Notes: a model not told the origin generated them from the letters alone. 64,000 nt of DNA from Limnoglobus roseus (GCF_008254045.1 NZ_CP042425.1:7826163-7890162); one strand, 5' to 3'. Positions 35,017-42,831 are shown, counted from the stretch's first letter. Translations and numbers: made by a program.

Positions 35017-35667
35017 CTAGGATTTCCCCAGGACGAGATCGACGACCCAGCAGCCGCGGCAGTGGGGACCGGGACCGCGGAGATGATTGAGAACGGCTTC
35101 GTCTTCGCAGCCGGCGTCTTCGAGGGCGTCCGCGAGGATCGGGAGGCGGTCGAAGGCGCGATCTTCGTAGGCGGATTCGGCGAGGGCGTAGGCGGTGGGG
35201 GTGATCCAGTGAGGGTCGAAGGCGAGGGCGAAGGGGTTGAAGACGCAGCGGACGAGGTGGGCTTGAGCCTGCTGCTCACCGGCCCCTTCCGCAAGCCCGG
35301 CCGTCGCGTGAACGGCGTGGTTCGCGATCGCGGAGGAGCAGAACTCCCGGTACAGCATCAGGGCGATGTAGTGCGGGTCGTCGGCGGGGAGGGCGTCCGA
35401 GAGTCGATTGTCCCGCGGGATCGCCTGCCGAACCTCCGTGGCCACGACACGACACGCGGCCCAGGTCACAGCTCCCTCGGCTACTTCCTCCAGCACCTCG
35501 ACACCCCGTCGCTGCCGGGGGTCCGGCAGTAGGCGGATGAACCGACCGAAGGCCGACGCGGCGAACAGCCGCAGCTTCCGCTCGGTCGCCTTCCCCTCCG
35601 TTCTCAGCCACTCCAAAAGCGGCCCCGGCCCCGGCTCCGTGCCCGCCGCCCACTCCCCCTCGGTCAT
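35017..35667 (-). CDS. Gemmata-type expanded family protein (function unknown)
   Basis: A 216-residue protein starting MTEGEWAAG at 35667. RKLRLFAASAFGRF near the start, ADALEDAGCEDEAVLNHLRG and HCRGCWVVDLVLGKS at the end match, from memory, a family present in many copies in Gemmata-type genomes, whose members end in GCWVVDLLLGK. No biochemical role is known to me. The frame extends ten codons upstream. The family is normally chromosomal, so its presence here may reflect capture by the element. Confidence 0.65.
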   Translation of the reverse strand: MTEGEWAAGTEPGPGPLLEWLRTEGKATERKLRLFAASAFGRFIRLLPDPRQRRGVEVLEEVAEGAVTWAACRVVATEVRQAIPRDNRLSDALPADDPHYIALMLYREFCSSAIANHAVHATAGLAEGAGEQQAQAHLVRCVFNPFALAFDPHWITPTAYALAESAYEDRAFDRLPILADALEDAGCEDEAVLNHLRGPGPHCRGCWVVDLVLGKS

Positions 35668-35714
35668 CAAACCCCTCCCCACTCGTCTCCGCATCATACC
35701 CCCTCGGGCGTCTA

Positions 35715-35735
35715 CGCCGAGGGGAAACCTCGGCG
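35715..35735. repeat. GC hairpin, 8-bp stem
   Basis: CGCCGAGG pairs with CCTCGGCG around GGAAA. Confidence 0.65.
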
Positions 35736-35747
35736 AACCCCACTCCC

Positions 35748-35770
35748 CGCGGACGGCGTCGCCGTCCGCG
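35748..35770. repeat. GC hairpin, 10-bp stem
   Basis: CGCGGACGGC pairs with GCCGTCCGCG around GTC. Confidence 0.7.
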
Positions 35771-35913
35771 ACTGGGTCGCCTTCGAAGTCGGCAACGCCG
35801 AAGGTGTCGTCGGGGGGGTCCGCGAGGCGGTGGTTGTGAAGGGGATTGCCGCCGACGGGACGGGGTGCACTCGCCTGGAAGTCGTCGTCGGCGAGGGGCG
35901 AGCGGAAATGAAA

Positions 35914-35958
35914 TCACCGGCGATCGAGCGGCCTCTCCCTCCGCTCGATCGCCGGTGA
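35914..35958. repeat. 18-bp perfect inverted repeat
   Basis: TCACCGGCGATCGAGCGG (35914-35931) is exactly complementary to 35941-35958, with a 9-nt pyrimidine loop (CCTCTCCCT). It is the longest perfect stem I found in the element and lies in gene-free DNA. Confidence 0.8.
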
Positions 35959-36042
35959 TAGTTCGTTGAGCCATCCGCCCCGCCGCCGTGAACCCTCTCC
36001 CAAAGATCACGGTGGCGACGCGGTTTGCTCAGCCCTAGAGAA

Positions 36043-36107
36043 GCAGCGGGCGTGCCAACCGCCGCGGGTTCCCCTCGGGCGAGAGCGAGTTCGCCCGATC
36101 CCGCTGC
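36043..36107. repeat. Nested hairpin (possible structured RNA or replication/transfer site)
   Basis: GCAGCGGG (36043-36050) pairs with CCCGCTGC (36100-36107). Inside, TCGGGCGA (36075-36082) pairs with TCGCCCGA (36091-36098) around GAGCGAGT. Both stems are perfect 8-mers. Confidence 0.55.
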
Positions 36108-36270
36108 TACTTCAGCAGTTCGCGACGACGGCGACTTCAGATCGAACGAGAACCCGCAGTGGCGTCCGCTCGGCCTGTGAGCAACCGCTGCGCGATCCTT
36201 ACGCTCGCCCCTCGCGATCGGCGTCTCCTCTTCGACTCTGACGCTGACCGATCTTATCAGAAGAGGGTTC

Positions 36271-36297
36271 GGCGAAGGGGACCCGGTCCCCTTCGCC
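36271..36297. repeat. GC hairpin, 12-bp stem
   Basis: GGCGAAGGGGAC pairs perfectly with GTCCCCTTCGCC around CCG. Confidence 0.75.
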
Positions 36298-36428
36298 CCG
36301 CTGGGGAGGAGTCGGCCTACGGCTGTGGAGGGAGGCTGCTGACGGCCTTCGGCGGCGACGCTGAAGTCGGAGAAGCCGGGGAGCCAAAGCGGCTGGCCGC
36401 CGGCCGGGTCCCCCACAGGACCGAGCGT

Positions 36429-37235
36429 CTACTCCCCGCCGTAGAGCCGGACCCACCGCCGCGAGTCGATCACCGCGGGGGCGGCGACGGCGACTTCGTA
36501 GGCGGGGCCGTCCCCCGCCAGAGCCTCCGCCTCCGCCGCCGAAGTCGCCAGCACCAACTCCCGCCCCCGCTCGTTATCCCAGCCCGCGGGGTCGCCGCTG
36601 GACTCGCCGACGACGAACAGCTTCAACGCCCCCGTCGGCGAAGGCGATAGCGTAGGAGAGGGGGCGGGCGAGGTGCCCTCGCCCGCGGGGACCTCGGCGG
36701 CGGCTCCTCCCCACGCCGACCAATCCTCGATCAGCGTCTCGGGGCGGGTGAGCTGATCGGCTTCGGAGTTCTGCTCGCGCGGTATCCACCTCGCCGACCA
36801 CGGAACCCCGAGCGCGGCGAGGGCGTCGCGGGTCTCGTCGCGGAGGCGAGTGAGCTCGGGCTTGTTCGAAGACCAGTTCCCCGTGAGCTGCTCGACGACG
36901 AGTTTCGAATCGCCCTCGATCAAGAGGCCGGGGGGCTTCGACTTCAGAAGCGCGACGGCCCGGACGGCTTCCCAGACGCCGAAGTATTCGCTGACGTTAT
37001 TCGTCACCGTCGGGGCGAGCGTCTCGCCCGAGCGGCGGCAGAGGGGACGGCCCTCGCCGTCGAAGACGAGGAAGCCCCACTTCCCCGTAGCCGAGGAGAG
37101 GCCGTTGCCGTCGCAGGAGCCGTCCGACCGGGCGACCCAGAAGCCGGGGCTGGGCCGCGGGCGAAGCAGCCTCAGAGCGGGGTGGGAGAGGCCCTTGTCG
37201 CCTTTCGGCGCGGACGGGGTACGGGTCGGGGGCAT
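36429..37235 (-). CDS. RNase H-like protein with C-terminal extension
   Basis: ATG at 37235 follows GGAGCCTCT. The 268-residue protein holds an RNase HI fold (about 32-165): Asp in ARSDGSCDGNG, Glu in TNNVSEYFGV, Asp in IEGDSKLVVEQL and Asp in EQNSEADQLTR give the D-E-D-D active site that cuts RNA in RNA-DNA hybrids. After residue 175 comes a Pro/Ser/Thr linker (TSPAPSPTLSPSP) whose DNA contains the GC hairpin at 36664, then 70 residues of unknown fold. It may process hybrids during element replication, or be a bystander. It lies 70 bp downstream of the gene at 37306 on the same strand. Confidence 0.75.
   Translation of the reverse strand: MPPTRTPSAPKGDKGLSHPALRLLRPRPSPGFWVARSDGSCDGNGLSSATGKWGFLVFDGEGRPLCRRSGETLAPTVTNNVSEYFGVWEAVRAVALLKSKPPGLLIEGDSKLVVEQLTGNWSSNKPELTRLRDETRDALAALGVPWSARWIPREQNSEADQLTRPETLIEDWSAWGGAAAEVPAGEGTSPAPSPTLSPSPTGALKLFVVGESSGDPAGWDNERGRELVLATSAAEAEALAGDGPAYEVAVAAPAVIDSRRWVRLYGGE
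36664..36686. repeat. GC hairpin inside the RNase H-like gene
   Basis: GCGGGCGAGG pairs with CCTCGCCCGC around TGC. It falls exactly in the low-complexity linker between the RNase H domain and the C-terminal part. Confidence 0.7.
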
Positions 37236-37270
37236 AGAGGCTCCGGTGAAGAAGGGGGTGAGAAGAAGAA

Positions 37271-37289
37271 GGGGCGGCGAGGCCGCCCC
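37271..37289. repeat. GC hairpin, 8-bp stem
   Basis: GGGGCGGC pairs with GCCGCCCC around GAG, in the gap between two minus-strand genes. Confidence 0.65.
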
Positions 37290-37305
37290 GGAGGAGAAGG
37301 GGTCT

Positions 37306-37872
37306 TCAGCTACGCGGACCAGCGGGGTCGAGGAAGCCCAAGTAGCCGATGGGGCGGTCGCCGCCCTCGCCCTCGCCCTCGGCGTCTTCGTCGCGGTCGC
37401 GGTCGGCGTCGAAGTCCGCGGAGGCGAGGTGGTGAGCCTCCTCGCCGTCGTCAGAGTCGGGGGTGGGGACGGAGGCGTAGTGGTCTTCGAGCTTCTTCCA
37501 GAGATCGTCGCCGAGGGCTTCGACGGCGGCGACCGCGTCGGCGTCGAAGCCCTCGGCGTCGGCGAAGGGGCCGTCGCGTAAGAGGGCTTCGAGGACCCCG
37601 GCCGCGTCAATGAGCCGGTCCCAGAGGGGAAGCGGCCGGGTGGCGAGCTGGGTATCCTCGGAGGGGAGAACCCGCCCCAGGCGGAGCAGGCGGACGGCGA
37701 GCCGGACGGTGAGGGCGACGGCGTCGCGGTCGATTTCATCGTCGGCGAAGGCGTGGCCCTGGGTGGAGAGTTCCCCCAAGTCGGCGACCGCGGCGGCGAG
37801 GCGGCCCCGAAGGGGCCGGGACGGCGAGGGTCGAGCGGGAGAGAAGAGGGGGGCGAAGAAGGATGAGAACAC
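37306..37872 (-). CDS. Hypothetical acidic protein under an XRE-operator promoter
   Basis: GTG at 37872 is preceded by GGAGG at the right spacing; a TTG two codons earlier is too close to it. The product has 188 residues: a Pro/Arg N terminus, a helical centre (DAVALTVRLAVRLLRLGRVL and VEALGDDLWKKLEDHY), and a very acidic C-terminal part (DSDDGEEAHHLASADFDADR). No family is recognised. A promoter with an inverted repeat in its spacer lies 57 bp upstream, just downstream of a repressor-like gene, so this gene is likely controlled by that protein. Confidence 0.5.
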   Translation of the reverse strand: MFSSFFAPLFSPARPSPSRPLRGRLAAAVADLGELSTQGHAFADDEIDRDAVALTVRLAVRLLRLGRVLPSEDTQLATRPLPLWDRLIDAAGVLEALLRDGPFADAEGFDADAVAAVEALGDDLWKKLEDHYASVPTPDSDDGEEAHHLASADFDADRDRDEDAEGEGEGGDRPIGYLGFLDPAGPRS

Positions 37873-37928
37873 GGACAAGGCCTCCGGGTGGGTGCGGACG
37901 GCGAAGAACCGTCACCGGCACGGAGGAG

Positions 37929-37957
37929 ATCATAGAGTTACTAAAGTAACCAATCAA
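37929..37957 (-). promoter_or_regulatory. Promoter with inverted repeat in the spacer (candidate XRE operator)
   Basis: On the minus strand TTGATT (37952-37957) and TATGAT (37929-37934) are exactly 17 bp apart. The spacer contains GTTACT and AGTAAC arms (37937-37942 and 37945-37950). It lies between the HTH gene and the gene at 37306, reading into the latter. Confidence 0.6.
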
Positions 37958-37977
37958 GAAAAAAGTCACCAATTCAC

Positions 37978-38403
37978 TCAAGTCGTCTCAAACCTTGCAT
38001 CCATCCAATCTGGCAAGTTCTTCACGTCCGCCAAAGCAGCTACCAGATCGCGAACACGGAACAGTTCGTTGAAGTCTGCGTTCAAAGCTACCACGAGCCG
38101 GACAGCGTTCACGAGCGTTGGTAGTTTGCTCGTGTTGAGGTAGGAGTGCAGGGTTCCAAACGCGATTCCTGACCTACTCGCTAGGTCCTTTTCGGTCAGG
38201 TCTTCGTGGAGCATCTTCGTTCGAACCCACTCAGCGAATGACGCGATCTCGCTTTCGAGCCGCAACCTCCTAGATACCGCAGCCCCTTCCTCAACTGAGC
38301 CGATCAGCACCTCCGCCTTCGTCAGAACCTTTCCCACTTGTTCGAGGAGTTCGTGGCCGCTGCTTAGTAGCTCCAACGCTCTCTTCTTCGCGTCTTTCGC
38401 CAT
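37978..38403 (-). CDS. XRE-type helix-turn-helix transcriptional regulator
   Basis: A 141-residue protein. The first 60 residues are helical and charged, possibly an oligomerisation region. Residues 65-120 form a Cro/CI-type HTH (TEKDLASRSGIAFGTLHSYL then TLVNAVRLVVALNADFNELF). The start at 38403 follows GAGAGGGGATGAG. Composition is lower in GC than the element backbone. It is flanked downstream by an operator-like promoter and upstream by the nuclease/zinc-ribbon pair, so it may keep either unit silent, as in many defence or prophage modules. Confidence 0.8.
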   Translation of the reverse strand: MAKDAKKRALELLSSGHELLEQVGKVLTKAEVLIGSVEEGAAVSRRLRLESEIASFAEWVRTKMLHEDLTEKDLASRSGIAFGTLHSYLNTSKLPTLVNAVRLVVALNADFNELFRVRDLVAALADVKNLPDWMDARFETT

Positions 38404-38549
38404 CTCATCCCCTCTCGTCGCGGACGCCGCCGCAGTGACCGTGGGCGGGGCTATGGCCCGCTCTGCGGCCTTTTCTTCTTCGCCGCCGCCGACCGGGTCG
38501 CTTTCGCCGAGGGTGAATCAGAAGAGAAGTGAGAGTAGAGAGGCACGGT

Positions 38550-39605
38550 CTAACCCGCAGACGGGGGAGAATCGCTACCGTCGCCTTCGGCGTCGGCTGC
38601 TTTACTCGCAGGGTCAGGATCGGAGTTCGAAGCCGGCTTGTCTTCCGCCGCCCGGACCAAGTCCTCCTTCGTGATCTCCACCGACTTGAGATAACCCCGC
38701 TTCGACGCCGACTCCGTGTGTGGGTAAACGTCGATCGTGAGCAGGAAGATCGTCTTGTGGTTGTGCGTTAGGAACGGCACCGATTGCTCTTGGCCCTCGA
38801 CGGCGAACTTTAGGTCGTCGGGGCTTGTCTTGAAGATGACGAGGTAGCCGAACGGTTCGTTGTAGTCGAGGGTGTACGAGTAGATTTGGTGGAAGCCGTG
38901 GCAGATGTACGGCTTACCTTTCCCCTTCGCCGGGTTGAAAATCTTCGCGTCGGCTACGAGCGGGTCTTCGGTGCCCTGGGCGGCGACCATGTCCACCATC
39001 CCCGACTCGGAGTACGGCTCGATGGTCAGGTTAATCCCCTGATCGTGGAGGTACTCGTAGAGGTGGAACGCGAGACTCTTCTCGCCCCGGCCGGTGTCAT
39101 CCGACCAGAGTTTGAAGAGATGCTCCCGCTGAAACGACTCGCACTTGTGCTTGTACCGCCGCAGCACCGAGAGAATGGCCCGCTGATCGTCGATCTGCTC
39201 GTCGAGGTACTCGTAGAGCGGATCGACGAAAGCGATTCGGAACGCCTCGAATACCTCGTCCGCCCCCCGGACAGAGCTGATGTTCCGAGCGACTTTTAAC
39301 TCCATCTGATCTCGGTCCGACGCCTCGACACATTGTTTGAGCACAAGGTACGCAAAAGCGGCATTTTCTACTTCGTTGTGATGAGCCACTTGTGCTCGTT
39401 TGTTTACCTGCGCATCCACGTCCGTAGGCAGATCCGGGAATCTTGGTAACAATTCGGCGATCACGCTGACAAAAATCGGTTGAGCATGAACGAACGCCCA
39501 GAACTGTTTCAGGGTTGCTGGAAAATACTTCCAGTCCACGGCGCTCAGCCGACGAATTCGCTTTTGCAGTTTGTATCGCAACTGTTGGACGACATCTGCG
39601 TGCAT
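38550..39605 (-). CDS. Putative PD-(D/E)xK nuclease-like protein
   Basis: The 351-residue protein starts MHADVVQQLRYKLQKRIRRL at 39605. The C-terminal half has SGMVDMVAAQ followed after about 10 residues by PLVADAKIF and then FHQIYSYTLDYNEPFGYLVI. The Asp...Asp-x-Lys spacing and following helix are those of PD-(D/E)xK nucleases (restriction and repair enzymes). The N-terminal half is helical and unrecognised. A low-complexity Asp/Ser/Ala tail ends the protein. Its start shares one base with the stop of the zinc-ribbon gene, so they act together; a defence role is inferred. No methyltransferase is present nearby. Confidence 0.55.
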   Translation of the reverse strand: MHADVVQQLRYKLQKRIRRLSAVDWKYFPATLKQFWAFVHAQPIFVSVIAELLPRFPDLPTDVDAQVNKRAQVAHHNEVENAAFAYLVLKQCVEASDRDQMELKVARNISSVRGADEVFEAFRIAFVDPLYEYLDEQIDDQRAILSVLRRYKHKCESFQREHLFKLWSDDTGRGEKSLAFHLYEYLHDQGINLTIEPYSESGMVDMVAAQGTEDPLVADAKIFNPAKGKGKPYICHGFHQIYSYTLDYNEPFGYLVIFKTSPDDLKFAVEGQEQSVPFLTHNHKTIFLLTIDVYPHTESASKRGYLKSVEITKEDLVRAAEDKPASNSDPDPASKAADAEGDGSDSPPSAG

Positions 39606-39835
39606 CAGCGTTTTCCTAGCCGAGAAAGGGTTGTCTCCAGCTCGCGAATACCTCTGTTCAGGCTTGCCTGCGCTTTCCGGCACTGGTCGTAGTGGTCAAC
39701 GAGCTGGACGTTGCACTTACACCCGCCGCAGATGACGACATCGTTGAGCCGGACTTGGCGGAAGGTGAACTTGCTGTAAAAGCCGCACCGCGGGCACGGC
39801 GCTTCGAGAGTCACGCGATCTAGGGAGATGGACAT
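39605..39835 (-). CDS. Small zinc-ribbon protein coupled to the nuclease-like gene
   Basis: A 76-residue protein, starting at 39835 (an ATG three codons earlier is possible). CPRCGFYSKF and CGGCKCN give a Cys-x2-Cys pair and a second Cys-x2-Cys pair 18 residues on, a zinc ribbon. The C-terminal 35 residues (DQCRKAQASLNRGIRELETT) form a helix. It may bind DNA or help fold its partner. Composition resembles the nuclease gene, not the GC-extreme backbone. Confidence 0.6.
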   Translation of the reverse strand: MSISLDRVTLEAPCPRCGFYSKFTFRQVRLNDVVICGGCKCNVQLVDHYDQCRKAQASLNRGIRELETTLSRLGKR

Positions 39836-39887
39836 TCGCCCCATAGTACCCGAGACGCGGGGAATGGCAACGGAGAAGAGTCGCCCC

Positions 39888-40187
39888 TCACCTCAACACC
39901 CTCACCCGCGGCAGCGCCCCCGCCCACCGCTTCGCCGCCGCGAAGTGGACCCAGCACCGGCCCGTGGCGGGGACGGCGACCATCCCCGTCACCACCAACT
40001 CCTCGGCCTCTTCTTCTCCGACGGCGACGGCGACGGCGACGCTGTCGCCCTCTCCCACCCCCAGCGTCTCCCACGCCTCGGTCCAGAGTCGCACCCGCAG
40101 CACCTCGGCGGCGCGGACGACGGTGCCGAAGAGGGGGACGCCGTTGACGGTCAAGACGGAGCGGGAGCAGCAGTGGGTGAGACTCAT
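39888..40187 (-). CDS. Small hypothetical protein (beta-rich)
   Basis: The 99-residue product starts MSLTHCCSRSVLTVNGVPLF and alternates hydrophobic residues in beta-strand fashion (VVRAAEVLRVRLWTEAWETL, VAVPATGRCWVHFAAAKRW). The centre is Val/Ala/Glu-rich. No family is recognised. It is divergent from the gene at 40412, with an operator-like inverted repeat between them. Confidence 0.5.
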   Translation of the reverse strand: MSLTHCCSRSVLTVNGVPLFGTVVRAAEVLRVRLWTEAWETLGVGEGDSVAVAVAVGEEEAEELVVTGMVAVPATGRCWVHFAAAKRWAGALPRVRVLR

Positions 40188-40201
40188 CGGGGAACCCTCG
40201 G

Positions 40202-40223
40202 ATAGTGAATACGTGTACACTAT
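40202..40223. promoter_or_regulatory. Operator-like inverted repeat between divergent small genes
   Basis: ATAGTG (40202-40207) and CACTAT (40218-40223) are inverted with a 10-bp spacer that includes part of the palindrome GTGTACAC (40213-40220). It is AT-rich in a GC-rich setting and lies 15 bp upstream of the minus-strand start at 40187. Confidence 0.45.
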
Positions 40224-40411
40224 ACGAGTCAGCGTCGAGAGGGGAGGTGCGTAGCCGGGATTTCGTCGAAGCGGGCGAAGGCGAGGGGAGGGGGTCGTCC
40301 GCTGTGGGGGTGCCTGGCAGGGTCGCTCGCGACGCCGGGGAGTCGCCCAACCGACTTTGCCCCCTCGCCCCCGCGGGGGTACGCTCAACCCCTCCCCTTT
40401 GAGCAACCCCG

Positions 40412-40696
40412 ATGACCCGCGCCACCCACCCCACCCGCACCGTCTTCGTCCCGGTCTCCGCCGTCGCCATCGGCTGGGGACCCCGCTGCCGCTGGGCCGA
40501 AGTCACCGACGCGAAGACGGGGGAGCGACGCCGGTTCCCACGCGACCGCACCCGCCTCTTAGGCTGCACCCTCTGCGTCCCCGCCCGCTCCCTCGCCGTC
40601 GAAGACGGCCTCCACTGCGTCAGAATCGTCGGCGTCCGGGAACCCGTCTGGGTCCGCCTCGCCGTCGCCGAGGGCGAAGCCCGCCTCGTCGCGTAG
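40412..40696 (+). CDS. Small hypothetical protein
   Basis: The 94-residue product is basic and beta-rich (TVFVPVSAVAIGWGPRCRWA, EPVWVRLAVAEGEARLVA). The start context TTTGAGCAACCCCG resembles other starts in the element (52087, 32964). Nothing identifies its function. It closes the left backbone segment before the block of ordinary genes. Confidence 0.5.
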   Translation: MTRATHPTRTVFVPVSAVAIGWGPRCRWAEVTDAKTGERRRFPRDRTRLLGCTLCVPARSLAVEDGLHCVRIVGVREPVWVRLAVAEGEARLVA

Positions 40697-40838
40697 GGGG
40701 ACGAGGACACGACCTTACACGGTCGCGTCGAGACCTCTTGTCAGAACCGCTTTACTCAACCCCGCCGACTCGCAACCGCGAAACGAAAGAGGCGAGACCA
40801 GCCGGCCTCGCCCCCGATGATACCTAGCCGTCCCCCGC

Positions 40839-41318
40839 TTACGCCATCGGCACGGCCGGAGCCGTCGCCCGGTCGTAGCTCGGGTGTCGGGTGAACACCT
40901 CGCGGGCGCGGACGGTGTCGCCGTCGTCGTTCACGGTCACGAGGTACCGGCCGGCGGCGACTTCGCTCTCGTAGTACTTCGCGTCCGTGTCCGAGACGCC
41001 CCACCCCGTTAGCGCCCCGGCGAGGCCGACCGCGGCAGCGCCACCGGCCGCGTTGAGCAGCGTCGTGCCCAGCCACCCGAGCGCGAGAACCGGCCCGAGG
41101 ACGGGAATCACGCCGGTCATGATCCCCAACGTGACGGCGGCACCCCCGACGGCCCCGGTAACGGCCCCGACGACGGCCCCCTCGCCCGCCTTCTCGGCGG
41201 CGGTGTCCCGCCCGACCAGGCTAATTTGAGCGTCGGTGTATCCGGCGGCCTTCAGGTCGCGGACGGCGGCCTCGGCGGCACCGCGGGTTTGAAACACGCG
41301 AACGATGGACTTGCTCAT
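40839..41318 (-). CDS. General stress protein 17M-like, glycine-zipper membrane protein
   Basis: ATG at 41318 follows AAGGAACCTGCC. Residues 1-45 (IVRVFQTRGAAEAAVRDLKA then YTDAQISLVGRD) match the N-terminal domain of YflT/GSP17M stress proteins. A Gly/Ala-rich double hydrophobic segment with zipper spacing follows (GAVTGAVGGAAVTLGIMTGV, LGPVLALGWLGTTLLNAAGG), then a C-terminal YYESEVAAGRYLVTVN region. Such proteins are induced by heat, osmotic or envelope stress; their mechanism is unclear. It opens a run of ordinary-composition genes inside the element. Confidence 0.75.
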   Translation of the reverse strand: MSKSIVRVFQTRGAAEAAVRDLKAAGYTDAQISLVGRDTAAEKAGEGAVVGAVTGAVGGAAVTLGIMTGVIPVLGPVLALGWLGTTLLNAAGGAAAVGLAGALTGWGVSDTDAKYYESEVAAGRYLVTVNDDGDTVRAREVFTRHPSYDRATAPAVPMA

Positions 41319-41977
41319 GGCAGGTTCCTTGGAGAGAGAAAGGACGTGAGGACGGACTTCAGGCGCTGAACCGCGAGCACACCGCGTGCCGGGCGTGGTC
41401 TCGTGGCCGGTTTGGGGTGGAATCGGCACGCGGTTCGCGGCTGGGGATCTGCGACATTCGCTTCGCACGCCTCGCGAGTCTCCCCATGACGCCCGGAATT
41501 CGACGCCATCACGCTCTGGTCCCGAGTGTTACGTCCTCCGCGCGACTGGGACGGTCAGACGGCGTACCTTCTTCGGGACGGCGTGATGCACTTTGGCTGT
41601 TACAAGATGCGGGCGTACCTGCTTAGCGACGGCACTCGGTTGGCCAACAACGAGGACTTGGCGGAGGCTGTCAAAAACGGATGCGCGTTCTAACCGCCCG
41701 CCACACTTCTACCGGCGACACAATCGCGAAGATCGACGTTGAGACCTGAGCCTTTTTCCTGCCCTGTCCATTCACTTCTGATGACCTCGGTCGTGGACCT
41801 CCGGGCCGAGTCGCACACACTGGGCCGGTATCTGCTCTTCGCATTTTCCTGACGAGGGCGTGTCAGCCGGGGTATACTACAGCACCCACGGCTCGCACTC
41901 CCCCCTTGGCGTGCGCAACGGGCGCTTTGATCGTCTTTTGCTCTCCGATCGGGAGCGAAACGCAGGTTCTCTCGCAC
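41319..41977. other. Intergenic region with one possible small gene
   Basis: This stretch of 659 bp lies between the stress-protein start and the LuxR-type start. Apart from the short frame at 41526-41693 I see no gene and no strong hairpin. It must hold two divergent promoters. Confidence 0.45.
41526..41693 (+). CDS. Possible small protein, maybe a gene remnant
   Basis: A GTG-started frame of 55 codons (reading WDGQTAYLLRDGVMHFGCYK then LLSDGTRLANNEDLAEAVKN). The frame stays open upstream only to 41490. The end looks coding (regular hydrophobic and charged pattern), but no ribosome-binding site is evident. It may be the 3' remnant of a longer gene. Confidence 0.3.
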   Translation: MLRPPRDWDGQTAYLLRDGVMHFGCYKMRAYLLSDGTRLANNEDLAEAVKNGCAF

Positions 41978-42445
41978 ATGATTCCAATCCCCGCACCGGC
42001 CCTCCGGGTGCTCGTGGTCGATTCCGATCGCGAAGCCGCCGACCGCACGGCCGAGGTGTTCCGGGCGTTCGGCCTCGTTGTGGAGACGGCCGACGTGCCC
42101 CACGCCCTTCGCACCGCGTACCAGGCGTTGTCGGCAGGAGAGGCGACCGCACGATTCGATTACCTGATCGTGCGGATCGGGGCGGTGCCCAAACTTGCCG
42201 CCGCTGTCCCGGTGGTCGTGGCCGGAGCGCAAGAGAGTCTGCCGTCCGATTTGAGTGACCGTGAGGTGGAAGTCTTGCAGTTAATCGCCATGGGGTACAG
42301 TAACAAGGAAATCGGAACCAATCTCAAGTTGAGCGTGAAGACGATCGAAACCTTCAAGTCGCGGGCCTACAAGAAACTCGGCCTCCGGTCGCGGGTCGCC
42401 CTCGTCCGGTACGCCGCCCTCCGGGGGTGGTTCAACGGACTGTGA
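41978..42445 (+). CDS. LuxR-type regulator with degenerate receiver domain
   Basis: The 155-residue protein starts at 41978. Residues 8-80 resemble a response-regulator receiver (LRVLVVDSDREAADRTAEVF), but the phosphoacceptor position reads FDYLIVRIGAVPK without the usual Asp, and the domain is short. Residues 90-150 are a clear LuxR/FixJ HTH (LSDREVEVLQLIAMGYSNKE and LKLSVKTIETFKSRAYKKLG). It probably binds DNA independently of phosphorylation. No histidine kinase is adjacent. Confidence 0.85.
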   Translation: MIPIPAPALRVLVVDSDREAADRTAEVFRAFGLVVETADVPHALRTAYQALSAGEATARFDYLIVRIGAVPKLAAAVPVVVAGAQESLPSDLSDREVEVLQLIAMGYSNKEIGTNLKLSVKTIETFKSRAYKKLGLRSRVALVRYAALRGWFNGL

Positions 42446-42482
42446 GCGGGTCACGGTCGCCAGTGGGCAGACCGCGGCCGGT

Positions 42483-42797
42483 TCACCTCACGAGGATCTC
42501 CCACCCGTCGGTCATCCCGCCGCACGCCTCGGCGATCCGGCCGAGCTTCGCCTCCGTCTCCGTGATCGCGGTGTGCGTCGGAACGGCCGTCAGGTAACAC
42601 CGCACCTGCCACGCCCCCTCGGAATCGTCCACGATCGACGCCACGGTCTCGCCCTGGACCCGAGCCGCCATCCGCACGCCCCCGCCGCGGGCGTCGAAGT
42701 GGTGGTCGAAGTAAATCGTGTGCGAAAGCGACAGGTCAAACCCGGCGAGGGCGTAGTCGCGCAGTTGGTTGCCGATACTATCGGTGGGGAGCGGCAC
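42483..42797 (-). CDS. RraB-like (ribonuclease E regulator) domain protein
   Basis: The 104-residue protein has TIYFDHHFDARGGGVRMAAR, QVRCYLTAVPTHTAITETEA and ACGGMTDGWEI. The order, ending in a GG-x-x-DGWE motif, is that of the RraB / DUF695-like alpha-beta sandwich. RraB inhibits RNase E in E. coli; small family members elsewhere have unknown partners. Assignment rests on motif pattern only. Confidence 0.55.
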   Translation of the reverse strand: MPLPTDSIGNQLRDYALAGFDLSLSHTIYFDHHFDARGGGVRMAARVQGETVASIVDDSEGAWQVRCYLTAVPTHTAITETEAKLGRIAEACGGMTDGWEILVR

Positions 42798-42831
42798 GGT
42801 GGGCGGACCTCAACAGTTCCCGGAATGACGC

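Larger units (their letters stand above)
35668..36428. other. Gene-free region with strong secondary structure
   Basis: No credible gene lies in these 760 bp. Frames on the minus strand (35712-36416) read as low complexity. It contains hairpins at 35715-35735 and 35748-35770, an 18-bp inverted repeat (35914-35958), a nested hairpin (36043-36107) and another GC hairpin (36271-36297). Confidence 0.55.
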
